Assembly (NCBI GenBank): GCA_016931075.1
Contig: JAFGFF010000140.1
Location: 1-50,739, forward strand
Length of the DNA stretch: 50,739 nucleotides
Source of the DNA: Pirellulales bacterium
GTDB lineage: Bacteria; Planctomycetota; Planctomycetia; Pirellulales; Thermoguttaceae
Direction of reading: 5' to 3'
The notes beneath the pieces were generated by a model. The model was not told the DNA's origin. It ran no database searches and saw nothing but the letters and a program-made list of their open reading frames with translations. This document shows, piece after piece, positions 26,134-34,509 of the stretch (positions are counted from its first letter, which is position 1; each line of letters opens with the position of its first letter). The position numbers and the translations under genes were made by a program.

Positions 26134-26658
26134 TCACCCGTGAATCTGACGATTCACCAAAAAACGTCGCAGCCGGTCGAGACCTTCGTGCAGGCGGCGG
26201 GAGACTTCCGAGGGGCTCACTTGGAGTAGCTCGCTCACGTCGTTGCCCGACATAGCCTCCATCACTCGCAAGATAACCACCGTTCGCGTGGGCTCCTCCA
26301 GTTGCTCCAGAGCAACCAGGGCCAGGTCGCGCCGATCGACGATTTCGGTTGGCCCGGCGACTCCCGGCGCGGCGGCCTCGTGCTCGCGCAACACGCGTCG
26401 CTCCGTCACCCGACGACGCAGCAGACGCAGGCTCTCGCTGACCGTAACCTTGGCCAGCCAACTCTTCAACGCGCCGGCGTCACGGATCTGGTCGCGCTGC
26501 CGCCACGCCTTCAGCAGGGCCTCCTGGCACACGTCCTGGGCCGCTTCCGTGTCGCGGAGCACCCCATAGGCGATCCGGCAATACATGGGCCCATGGCGTT
26601 GGCTGTGCTCCTCGAGCAGGCCGCGCCAATCGGCTCTGTGTGTTTGCGTGTCGCCCAC
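26134..26658 (-). CDS. ECF-type RNA polymerase sigma factor
   Basis: A 174-residue sigma factor with region 2 (CRIAYGVLRDTEAAQDVCQE, then ALLKAWRQRDQIRDAG) and region 4 (LEQLEEPTRTVVILRVMEA, SGNDVSELLQVSPSEVSRRL), and no region 1 or 3, as in the extracytoplasmic-function class. The GTG at 26658 is preferred: a CGAGGA site lies 8 bases upstream and the resulting length is typical. The frame stays open upstream to 26814, so a longer form with a basic N-terminal extension (KKRPLSRIP) is possible. It heads a same-strand series with the anti-sigma factor and CsgG-like genes, and probably drives that unit. Confidence 0.85.
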   Translation of the reverse strand: MGDTQTHRADWRGLLEEHSQRHGPMYCRIAYGVLRDTEAAQDVCQEALLKAWRQRDQIRDAGALKSWLAKVTVSESLRLLRRRVTERRVLREHEAAAPGVAGPTEIVDRRDLALVALEQLEEPTRTVVILRVMEAMSGNDVSELLQVSPSEVSRRLHEGLDRLRRFLVNRQIHG

Positions 26659-26998
26659 GGGCAGAAGTCCTCGCCGAAACGTCAACTGGGGCTGTCTTGG
26701 CCCCTCTTTAATTGGGATGCGCGAAAGCGGCCGCTTTTTGGGCCTGTTTTCAACAGCCATGGCTGTCGAATTACCCCACGCCGCAGCAACCGTGTAGAAG
26801 ATCCAGAATACCACACCACGGAGTGGATAGCCACTCCCGCGAGTGAGCCGTCTCGGGACATGGTGTCAGCAAAAACGTGATGTCTGGCCGATTGCCCTTC
26901 CCGACGATTCGGGTGATATACACTTGGAAAGGCCGTGTTCCGAGCAGTCGGCCATGGGATCAAGGGCCGTTTCGGGTCAAGCAGAAAAGGATGGTGAA
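26659..26998. other. Divergent region between sigma factor and PDZ protein with three palindromes
   Basis: Perfect palindromes lie at 26724-26737 (AAAGCGGCCGCTTT, followed by TT), 26753-26766 (ACAGCCATGGCTGT) and 26820-26837 (GGAGTGG-ATAG-CCACTCC). This is where promoters of both flanking genes should lie, so one or more may be operators; the first two also fall in the open N-terminal extension of the sigma frame. Confidence 0.4.
26892..26922 (+). promoter_or_regulatory. Weak candidate promoter for the PDZ protein
   Basis: TTGCCC (26892-26897) and TATACA (26917-26922) are 19 bases apart, longer than ideal. Transcription would begin about 70 bases before the ATG at 26999. Confidence 0.25.
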
Positions 26999-28237
26999 AT
27001 GGTACGGGCGTCACACGTGTTGAGATGGTCGGTCGTCTGTTGCATTGGGCTGGCCGGGATCGGGCAGCAGGAGGCCCTGGCCGCGGGAGAGCGGGTGACG
27101 CTGGGGATTCAGGTCCGGGAAGTCGGGTCGCCGATGGTCCGGCGGCTGGGCATTAGGGCGGACCGGGGCGTGGTGCTCGTCGGGATTCGACCGCAGGGCG
27201 CGGCGGCCCAGGCGGGACTCCAGCCGGGTGACGTCGTCGTCCGGTTCGGCGGCGTCGACACGCCTTCGGTCGACGCGCTGACGGCCGTGCTGCGTCAGGC
27301 GACGGTTGGCCAGTCGTACCGCGTCGAAGTTCAGCGCAACGGACAATTCGTCCACGCCGACGTGAAGGGCCTGCCGCAACCGCCGCCTCCGCCGGACGGC
27401 TATCCACGAACGTTCAACCTGGGCCTGTTGGCCACGTCGGCCGGCACGCCGTTGGCCCATCGCATGGGAATCGAAACACCGACCGGCGCCGTCATCACCA
27501 AGGTTCGGCCCGGGAGCGCGGCGGCCCAGGCCGGTCTGCGGCGAGGGGACGTGATCGTCGACTTCGCCGGACATCCGACCGACACGTTCGAGGACTATCA
27601 AGTGGCCGCCTACCGCTGCCCCTTGGACAGCCGACAGCGCGTGACGTTCGTCCGTGGCCAGCAGCGCCACACGACGAGCATCACCATTACCAGCGGGCCG
27701 CGGTTGGATCTGCCCTGGTACTACCGCCATCCCCAGGGCGTCTACGGTTTCCGCCTGCTGCCCGAGTGGCAGGCGTTCAAGGTCGACCAGCCAAACGTAC
27801 CATTAGCGCGGCAATACGATCGGGTGATCTCGGTTTTCGCGGGCTACGAGCTGCGATGCTACAATGGTTTCACCAGGACGGCCGACTCGGAGGCAACCCT
27901 GCAGCAGTTCGTGCGCAACGAACTTCAACGCCATCCACAAGCCGCGTCAGGCCGCGCGCAACTCGGCCCCGCGACGGCCGCCTGGGTGGCGACACGCGCG
28001 GCGAACGAACCCTACCTGGTCTATCGGATGGCGCTGGCCAATCAAGGCCGGGTCTATCGGGTCGACGCCTACGCCCCGGTGCTCTCCGACGGCGCGCGTC
28101 TTCCGGCCCCGATCGTCGCGACGCTTGAGACGCTCGAGTTTCGCCCGATTGACCGCCCGACGCCTCAGCCGACGCCCGCTCCCGTGCCCGCCCCGACACC
28201 GCAACCGCCTCCCGAGCCGACGACGCCCGACCTGTAG
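26999..28237 (+). CDS. Exported protein with two PDZ domains
   Basis: A 412-residue protein. A signal peptide is formed by about residues 1-28 (SVVCCIGLAGIGQQEALAAG). PDZ 1 spans about 35-125 with VGIRPQGAAAQAGLQPGDVV; PDZ 2 spans about 135-225 with ITKVRPGSAAAQAGLRRGDVI, a close repeat of the first. The next 150 residues (from DLPWYYRHPQGVYGFRLLPE) are a separate fold I do not recognise, and a Pro/Thr tail ends the protein. There is no protease domain, so it is not DegP-like; it more likely binds C-terminal peptides in the periplasm. AAGGA lies 9 bases before the ATG. It is divergent from the ECF sigma gene. Confidence 0.8.
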   Translation: MVRASHVLRWSVVCCIGLAGIGQQEALAAGERVTLGIQVREVGSPMVRRLGIRADRGVVLVGIRPQGAAAQAGLQPGDVVVRFGGVDTPSVDALTAVLRQATVGQSYRVEVQRNGQFVHADVKGLPQPPPPPDGYPRTFNLGLLATSAGTPLAHRMGIETPTGAVITKVRPGSAAAQAGLRRGDVIVDFAGHPTDTFEDYQVAAYRCPLDSRQRVTFVRGQQRHTTSITITSGPRLDLPWYYRHPQGVYGFRLLPEWQAFKVDQPNVPLARQYDRVISVFAGYELRCYNGFTRTADSEATLQQFVRNELQRHPQAASGRAQLGPATAAWVATRAANEPYLVYRMALANQGRVYRVDAYAPVLSDGARLPAPIVATLETLEFRPIDRPTPQPTPAPVPAPTPQPPPEPTTPDL

Positions 28238-28488
28238 CCAGCACGGGAACGAATCATCCAGCGCGAATTCCTCGCACTAACGTTCCTGACGTGTGATGCG
28301 TTGCCGGAACTGCTGGCATCTCGGCAGCTTGCTATACGTGTCCCGCTGCGGTAGTATGCACGAGTGGCTGTCAACTATTCGATGGCTGCGCCGGACGGCA
28401 TGCTGAACCCTGCGAGTGTGCAGCGGTTCGACGCGAGAAGCGGCGGTTTTGCGGTTCGATGTTGACTTTTTCCGAGGAGGGCGCGGAC

Positions 28489-29787
28489 ATGTCAATCGAG
28501 GTGAAATGTCCCGGGTGTGGACGAGTGCGTTCGGCTCCGGAGGAGTGGCAAGGGAAGCAGGCGCGATGCAATGACTGCGGCACGATGATGACGATCTCGG
28601 CGGCCGTTCCGGCGTTGCCCGCGACACGGCCCGTCGCCCCCTCGTCGCCTCCACCCATGGCGCCATCTTCACCCAAGTCGGCATCCGTCTTGGACGATCC
28701 ACCCTTACCGGTACTGGAAGAGAATCCCTTGCTGGCCGAAGACGAGAGCTTCCCGGACTTGACGAAAAATGCGTCGGCGCTCGAACCGGCCGAGACCACG
28801 CTGCGGTCGAAGACAAGCGTTGACAATCCAACGCGGTTCGTGATGGAGGGGATGATCGAATCATTCAGCCTGGGGCGAATCGTCTTCGTTGTGCTCGGGA
28901 TGGCGGGCATGGGGCTGGTGTGCCACATGCTGTCGTTGTTGTCCGACGAGTTGGTCAAATCGCAATGGAGCACGACGCCAGCCACGGTCATCTTTTGGCT
29001 GACGGTGGCCCTCGTGGTCGGTCTCTCGGGAATGCTTGTCGGCGGGTTGGCGTACATGTGCAGCCAAGACGGCCGGCGGAGCGGGGCGACCTTCTTGTCG
29101 GCGTTTGCCTACTGCGGTCGTCGTTTCCCAGCGTTCTTCGGCGGGGCCCTGCTCTTCGCGGGCCTGCTGGGCGCGGCGTCGTGGCTTATGAATGCCTTGG
29201 TCTTCAAGCTGAACACGTACGATCCAGTCGGCAAGTCGGTCGCCGCCGCCCTCTTCCTGCCGCAATTCATCGTGAACGTACTGGTCATCTTCCTGACTCT
29301 GATCAGTGTAGTCTTCTTCAGTGTGATGGTGGTGGAGAAACGAGGGCCGATCCGGGGCATGGAGCGTCTGGCTCAAATGCTCACCCGGCACACCGGTTCG
29401 TTGCTGACGACGTTCTTCGTGTCGATGGGGTTGATGATCCTGCAAGTCTGGGTCATGAAGGTGATCTTGCTCTGCGCCAGCACGCCAACACTGATTTTCA
29501 ACGGTCCCCGTGCGCCGCTTGCCCAGCAGCTTATGACGTGGTCGCTTTCTGACTTGCTAAACGGCCAGATTTTTCCTTCTTCGACGATGCCTGATCGACC
29601 GGGGATGATGTCGAGCCGACATGGCGGGTTTTACTCGTCCAACCCCAGGACGGGAGATCTCTTACGCCAGTATGCGTTGGCCCTGGTGTGGATGATATTC
29701 GTGGCCGTGCCAGTGACATTCTGGGTGTCCACGTTCACGCGCTACTATGAGGCCATGCACCCCAGGTTGGCCAAACGGCCGCCGTAG
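28489..29787 (+). CDS. Zinc-ribbon multi-span membrane protein
   Basis: A 432-residue protein. The N-terminus is a zinc ribbon (VKCPGCGRV and ARCNDCGTM). A Pro/Ser-rich linker (about 45-120) leads to a membrane domain of about six spans, for example IVFVVLGMAGMGLVCHMLSL, TVALVVGLSGMLVGGLAYM, FFGGALLFAGLLGAASWLM and IVNVLVIFLTLISVVFFSVM. A Met/Ser-rich loop (about 365-395) precedes the last span. The zinc ribbon should face the cytoplasm. This architecture is familiar from planctomycetes but the function is unknown. GAGGAGGG precedes the ATG at 28489; an earlier in-frame ATG at 28459 has no site. The next gene starts 9 bases after the stop. Confidence 0.75.
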   Translation: MSIEVKCPGCGRVRSAPEEWQGKQARCNDCGTMMTISAAVPALPATRPVAPSSPPPMAPSSPKSASVLDDPPLPVLEENPLLAEDESFPDLTKNASALEPAETTLRSKTSVDNPTRFVMEGMIESFSLGRIVFVVLGMAGMGLVCHMLSLLSDELVKSQWSTTPATVIFWLTVALVVGLSGMLVGGLAYMCSQDGRRSGATFLSAFAYCGRRFPAFFGGALLFAGLLGAASWLMNALVFKLNTYDPVGKSVAAALFLPQFIVNVLVIFLTLISVVFFSVMVVEKRGPIRGMERLAQMLTRHTGSLLTTFFVSMGLMILQVWVMKVILLCASTPTLIFNGPRAPLAQQLMTWSLSDLLNGQIFPSSTMPDRPGMMSSRHGGFYSSNPRTGDLLRQYALALVWMIFVAVPVTFWVSTFTRYYEAMHPRLAKRPP

Positions 29788-29796
29788 GATGCGATC

Positions 29797-31050
29797 TTGC
29801 CGAAACCCGACTCTTGCAAGTCCATGGCCATGGCCCAACCAACGATTTCCGACGATGACATGTTGCAGGACTACCGCTGGCTCGTGGGCGCCGAGGGGGA
29901 ACGGTGGTTGCGCGAGTTGGCCGATGCCGATCCGAAGGCACCGGCCACGGTGGCCCGGTTGCGACGTGAGCTGTCCGCCCAGCGGACTCACTTGGTGCTC
30001 GAACAGATCGAGCTTCGCCGCCGAGCCAAAATGAAGTTTGCCCGGGCGGACGAGATGTTCTTCACCAGGCGAGGGTTGGAACAGGCCACCGACGAGATGA
30101 TCGCCGCGTACAAGGCCTGGCGGTTCAAGGTCGACGCGCCGGCGGCCGATTTGTGTTGTGGCGTTGGGGGCGATCTGCTGGCCCTGGCCGGTCGTGGACC
30201 GACGCTGGGCGTGGACCGCGATCCGATCGTCGCCCTGCTGGCTGCCGAGAACGCGAGTCGATTGGGGCGGGCCGCCGCGCAAGTGCTCTTGGCCGATGTG
30301 GCCCAGCGGCCGTGGGACGCGAGGGTGTCTTGGCATCTCGACCCGGACCGGCGGACGGCCGGGCGTCGCTCGGTGCATCCGGCCAGCCATGATCCCGACG
30401 CGGCGACGATCGACGCCCTTTTAGAACAATCGCCTGACGGGGCCATCAAGCTCGCCCCAGCGGCGGTCGTGCCCGGGGCGTGGCGGCGCGGGGCCGAACT
30501 GGAGTGGATCAGCCACCGCCGCGAGTGCCGGCAACTGGTCGCCTGGTTCGGCCGGTTGAGTTCCGAACAGGGTATGTGCCGCGCGACGCGGATCGAGGCG
30601 CCCGGCCCATCCGATCCTGAACTGTCCGTGCATTCGATCCAAGGCCAGGCCGCCTGTCCGCTGGTCGAGGCGGACGAGGTGGGTCCTCTGGTCTTCGAGT
30701 CCGACCCGGCCGTCCTGGCCGCCGACCTGGCGGGCGAACTGGCCCGACGGCATGACCTGACAGCCTTGATCCCCGGCGGCGGCTTCCTGACCGGTCCGCA
30801 CCCGGTCGACGAGCCCTTGCTGGCCGCATTCGAAGTGGACGACGTCCTCCCGGCCGACCTGGCCAAATTGAAGCGTCACATCTCGGCCCGACGACTGGGA
30901 CCACTGGAAATCAAGATCCGTGGTCTGCCGTTGGACCCGACCACTGTCCGCCGCCGCCTGCGTGCCCGGGGCGACACGCCCGCCGTGCTCATTCTCCTCC
31001 GATGCTCGATCGGCTCGCTGGTTCTGCTTGCCCGACGCTGCCTGTCTTAA
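29797..31050 (+). CDS. SAM-dependent methyltransferase with THUMP-like C-terminus
   Basis: A 417-residue protein. After an N-terminal helical region (basic block LRRRAKMKFARADEMFFTRR), the SAM site is DLCCGVGGDLLALA (about residues 117-130) with GVDRDPIV as the next acidic loop. The C-terminal 110 residues (from VDEPLLAAFEVDDVL, through LEIKIRGLP and TPAVLILLR) fit the THUMP-like domain paired with this methyltransferase group, which suggests an RNA substrate. The frame starts with TTG at 29797, 6 bases after AGGAT; ATG at 29824 is an alternative. It directly follows the zinc-ribbon membrane gene and is probably cotranscribed. Confidence 0.75.
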   Translation: MPKPDSCKSMAMAQPTISDDDMLQDYRWLVGAEGERWLRELADADPKAPATVARLRRELSAQRTHLVLEQIELRRRAKMKFARADEMFFTRRGLEQATDEMIAAYKAWRFKVDAPAADLCCGVGGDLLALAGRGPTLGVDRDPIVALLAAENASRLGRAAAQVLLADVAQRPWDARVSWHLDPDRRTAGRRSVHPASHDPDAATIDALLEQSPDGAIKLAPAAVVPGAWRRGAELEWISHRRECRQLVAWFGRLSSEQGMCRATRIEAPGPSDPELSVHSIQGQAACPLVEADEVGPLVFESDPAVLAADLAGELARRHDLTALIPGGGFLTGPHPVDEPLLAAFEVDDVLPADLAKLKRHISARRLGPLEIKIRGLPLDPTTVRRRLRARGDTPAVLILLRCSIGSLVLLARRCLS

Positions 31051-31098
31051 GGCAGTCCGCGGTCTTGTGGATCGCCGCATAGGGAATGAGCAACGGAT

Positions 31099-31152
31099 GG
31101 CGGACCGAAACCCGGTCTTGTTATCGATTACAGTCCTCTACTGTGGTCCGCC
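31099..31152. repeat. Small inverted repeat in a convergent gap
   Basis: GGCGGACC (31099-31106) and GGTCCGCC (31145-31152) enclose 38 bases between two convergent stop codons. It may be a bidirectional transcription end, although no T-run follows. Confidence 0.4.
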
Positions 31153-31158
31153 GTCAGT

Positions 31159-31773
31159 CTATCCCATAGAAGTGCAGTTGCGCTCGAGCCACTCTTCGGC
31201 CGACGCGGCCGGTAGATCGCTGGTGCAGAGTCGGGTGAAGCGCTTCTGGGCGCCGAGAATCCGACGGACCACGATGCGACTTTCGATGGCCTCGTCTTCC
31301 GACATCCCAAGACGCCCGAGCACCTGTTTTACCCGATCACCGGCGAACACCCGCATGAGAGGATCGTCTAACGAAATATGAAACGTGAGGCGGACTCGGC
31401 AGGGAATCTGTTCCAGCAAGACGATCAGGGCCTCGTCATGCGATGCGAGCGGATGGCGTTCCGCCGCAAAGACATCGATCCGCTGCGTTGGATTTGACTC
31501 GGCGACCGGCGGGGCCTGGGCTGTCAGGTCGTCGACCGTGGCAACGAGAACCGTCTGCCTATCAAAACCGGCTTGCTCAACCAATGTCCGAAGCGCGTCG
31601 GCGCAATCGGCGAAATGGGCCGCCAGCACCACTACGTTAGGCCTATCAAGTTCGGCCAGCGCCTGGTTCGCTTCCGCCACGATTCCCCGCAGCTTCGCCT
31701 CGCCCGTCATCCACACCCGGTCGCAGACGATCTCGACATTGCTCTTCGGTTTGAACCAGTTGAATAGGCCCAT
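31159..31773 (-). CDS. Unknown cytoplasmic protein
   Basis: A 204-residue protein without signal peptide or membrane span. It begins MGLFNWFKPKSNVEIVCDRV and reads as an alpha-beta fold (NVVVLAAHFADCADALRTLV, QTVLVATVDDL, CRVRLTFHISLDDPLM). I do not recognise it. AAGGG lies 8-9 bases before the chosen ATG at 31773; a longer open frame upstream to 31905 has no ribosome binding site. It lies 73 bases after the POTRA protein on the same strand and could be cotranscribed with it. Confidence 0.6.
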   Translation of the reverse strand: MGLFNWFKPKSNVEIVCDRVWMTGEAKLRGIVAEANQALAELDRPNVVVLAAHFADCADALRTLVEQAGFDRQTVLVATVDDLTAQAPPVAESNPTQRIDVFAAERHPLASHDEALIVLLEQIPCRVRLTFHISLDDPLMRVFAGDRVKQVLGRLGMSEDEAIESRIVVRRILGAQKRFTRLCTSDLPAASAEEWLERNCTSMG

Positions 31774-31846
31774 CGCGCATCCCTTTGTTTCGTGTTTGGG
31801 CAAGTCGTTCGGTAGGCACCCAATCGCAGGCGTCGGTTGGTCAATA

Positions 31847-34318
31847 TCATTGCGCCATGGCGTAACGCATCTGTCGGTCGCGAATGGCTTTGAGTTGGGC
31901 TTCAACCTGGTCGCGAAGGCCGGTTTTCCAGGCCTTGGTCAGGGCGTCCAGCAGAACGTCTTCCACCGTTTTATCTGGCTGGGAGCGGATCGCTTGGATC
32001 AATTCGGCCAGGGGCGAGGATTCGCCGGGCCGGCGGTTGCCCAGGATCGTGTCGACCTCCTTCGGGTCCAGCTCGCGGATCGTCTTGGCCATCGCCCGAA
32101 CGCACTGGCCGAGGATGCACCGGTCGTCCAGCAGCACGCGGCAATCGTTTTGGAAATGGGCGGTCGACAGTTTCTGGAGCCCTCGGTCCGCGAACGCGCC
32201 GGCCAGCGGGGCGTTAACCCGTTCGAGCCCCACCGCGGCTGCCAGGTGGAAGATCGGCCCCGCCTCGTCCGATTCCCACAATCTGGCCAACTCGACCTGC
32301 GTGTATTTCGCTTCTCCGGCGGCGGTGAGCGCTACCTCGCGCATGGCGGTCCACGGCCACGAGCGGCGCGGGAAGAGCAGATCGGCCGCCGGCAAACCGC
32401 GAGAAAGGCTGAAAAACTTTCCCCATGAATGCTTGAACTTTCTCTCTACTTCAAGCGATGCGGGGATCCCGAATCGTCGATCCTCGCTGATTTCCGGCGT
32501 ATCCTCGAATCCGCCGAGTTTCGCCAGGTCGTTAAGAGAATCAAACGCATGTTTTTCGTGCATCTTGCGAATGAACCGAATCCAACGAAGCCTCTCGGGC
32601 CTGACGTCCGTCACCGCGCCAACCAGCTTCTCATCACCCAGGATCGCAAGCACGGAACTCAAGGGAGCATTCTTGTCGAATCGGTTGGGCGCGTCGGCTC
32701 CCGACGCCATGACCTCCTTGCGGCAAGACTCAAACGCGCCTTTCTGAAAGTGGAATCGCATGCCGTCCTTGGCTCCGGGCTCCTTTTGGAAAACCATCTC
32801 CAACAATCGGCCCGTCGCCACGTCCACGCGGAGAACGCTGCGTTCCGGATGAACCACCGTCAGAACGCCGTCCTTGATCGTGCTGTGGCTGCCTTTCACC
32901 ACGGTGGGTTGGGCGATGAAGAAAGCGGGCGAGACAGTCACGGAGAAACGAATCGGCAGGGAAAGGCCCTTCTTACGACCCGCGATCCAACAGCCCAGAG
33001 AAAATCTCTGTGTCTGTTCCGAGTCGAGATCCGGAATCAGATACAGACCTATCGTGGCAACGATCTCTTTCTCCAGCGGCTTGACCGACTCTGTCAAAAG
33101 TTTCATGGTGACCGGAGAATTGCAGAACAAGCCCTGTTGTTTCGAGCTAAGCAACATGGCAATATCCACCGAGCCGGCGCGGTTTCGGTTCGAAGCCGCT
33201 TGTTGGACGAGTCGCCCAATGAACCCCTGCGTGGACGACGCCACGCCGTGCAACTTCATGCCAGGAACGTCGACGTCTACCACCAAATCGCCCGGCCACC
33301 GGTCCGGCTGGGCCAACTGATCGCGGCACTTCAGCAGGATCTTCTGCTCGCGCGAGAGCGGTTCGGAAAGCCGGGGCGACCAGGGATTTTCGACCAAGGT
33401 GAGTTTCAGACCAATCCGGTTGTTGCCTTTCTTGGGCGGGAGCAACTCGACTTCCCCTTTGACAAATCGGCCCGAGCGCCAAAGACGATATTGGAGTGCG
33501 GCCCGCCAATCGGCCGTCAGTTCCATGCCGGGTTTCAACTTCAGGCGATTTAGGATTTCGTCCCGCGTGTTTCGTTCGTTGCCCTGAATCGTCACCTCGC
33601 CGAGCACGGCCTTGGGGCCTTCGTCATTCAGGTGGATCACCAACGTGGCCTTGCCCTGGTCGACGTCGGTCGACACATCGAACGACGGGGAGAAGTAGCC
33701 CTGGTCGGCCAGCCCCCGGGCGGTCCGCCGTCGAAGCCGATCGAGGGTCGCCGCATCGAACGGGACCGGCTTGCCCGAATTCCAGAGGGGTTCTTCCGGA
33801 TCGACCTTCTTGTCTTCTCGGTCCACCCAAACGGGAATCGTCTCGCCGTGGCGTTTGACGACGCCGTCGAGTCGGGCTCCCGCCGGAGGACAGGGGGAAG
33901 TGTGCCACTTGATCAGGGTGTCGGCGTCGACCTTCTTGCGGCCTCGGACGACGACCTTGCCCGCTGTGAATCGGGGGCCTTCCTCGACCGTGATGCGAAC
34001 CTTCTCGGCCTTCCGGTCGATCCGCGCGGCGACGCGGACGTCGCGGAAACCGGCGTGCTGATAGCCGGCTGTCAGGCGTTCTTGGAGCGTCGTTCGATAG
34101 GTCTCCAACGGCGCAGCCGGATGGGCGGCCAGGAGGACGTCGATGTCGTTGACCAGGGCCCCCTTGACCCTCTCGGACGGAAACGCCCGGCAGCCCTCGA
34201 AGACCAGGCGTTCCCGGTTGCCGTAATCGTCCACCTGCGACGGCTCGCGGGCAGCCCCGACCGATGCTGCCAGAACGAGCCCCGCCACCGCTGTCAGCGC
34301 TTGCTGGAACGTTCGCAC
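31847..34318 (-). CDS. Exported POTRA-repeat protein without a recognisable barrel
   Basis: An 823-residue protein. The GTG start at 34318 follows GGAG and opens a signal peptide (QALTAVAGLVLAASVGAA). Two or three POTRA-like units follow (about residues 28-310): RLVFEGCRAFPSERVKG, the YQHAGFRDVRVAARID block with VEEGPRFTAGKVVVRG, and later LNDEGPKAVLGEVTIQGNER with YRLWRSGRFVKGEVE. These resemble the periplasmic arms of BamA/TamA. The remaining 500 residues look soluble and mixed alpha-beta to helical (many Arg/Glu/Leu), not a 16-strand barrel with aromatic C-terminus; the end is YAMAQ. It may be a periplasmic partner in outer-membrane assembly. Confidence 0.7.
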   Translation of the reverse strand: MRTFQQALTAVAGLVLAASVGAAREPSQVDDYGNRERLVFEGCRAFPSERVKGALVNDIDVLLAAHPAAPLETYRTTLQERLTAGYQHAGFRDVRVAARIDRKAEKVRITVEEGPRFTAGKVVVRGRKKVDADTLIKWHTSPCPPAGARLDGVVKRHGETIPVWVDREDKKVDPEEPLWNSGKPVPFDAATLDRLRRRTARGLADQGYFSPSFDVSTDVDQGKATLVIHLNDEGPKAVLGEVTIQGNERNTRDEILNRLKLKPGMELTADWRAALQYRLWRSGRFVKGEVELLPPKKGNNRIGLKLTLVENPWSPRLSEPLSREQKILLKCRDQLAQPDRWPGDLVVDVDVPGMKLHGVASSTQGFIGRLVQQAASNRNRAGSVDIAMLLSSKQQGLFCNSPVTMKLLTESVKPLEKEIVATIGLYLIPDLDSEQTQRFSLGCWIAGRKKGLSLPIRFSVTVSPAFFIAQPTVVKGSHSTIKDGVLTVVHPERSVLRVDVATGRLLEMVFQKEPGAKDGMRFHFQKGAFESCRKEVMASGADAPNRFDKNAPLSSVLAILGDEKLVGAVTDVRPERLRWIRFIRKMHEKHAFDSLNDLAKLGGFEDTPEISEDRRFGIPASLEVERKFKHSWGKFFSLSRGLPAADLLFPRRSWPWTAMREVALTAAGEAKYTQVELARLWESDEAGPIFHLAAAVGLERVNAPLAGAFADRGLQKLSTAHFQNDCRVLLDDRCILGQCVRAMAKTIRELDPKEVDTILGNRRPGESSPLAELIQAIRSQPDKTVEDVLLDALTKAWKTGLRDQVEAQLKAIRDRQMRYAMAQ

Positions 34319-34509
34319 GACATGATCTCCGGAAGAGAGTGGGGAAGAGGAGCCGTCGCCCCGTGTTTCGATACGGTACGCAGTGTACCGTCGTCCAGTT
34401 CGGCCGGGCAACGTCAAATTGCCCAGAAACCGGTGAGATTCCCCCCCTCGTCACCCATCCAAGATCGGCGGACGGGCATCGCACGCTATCGGTCGAACCA
34501 ACAGCTTGG

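Noticed and set aside
34318-34417. An N-terminal extension of the POTRA protein from 34417
   Set aside because: The GTG at 34318 has a ribosome binding site and directly opens a signal peptide; the extension is Arg-rich and would bury the signal.
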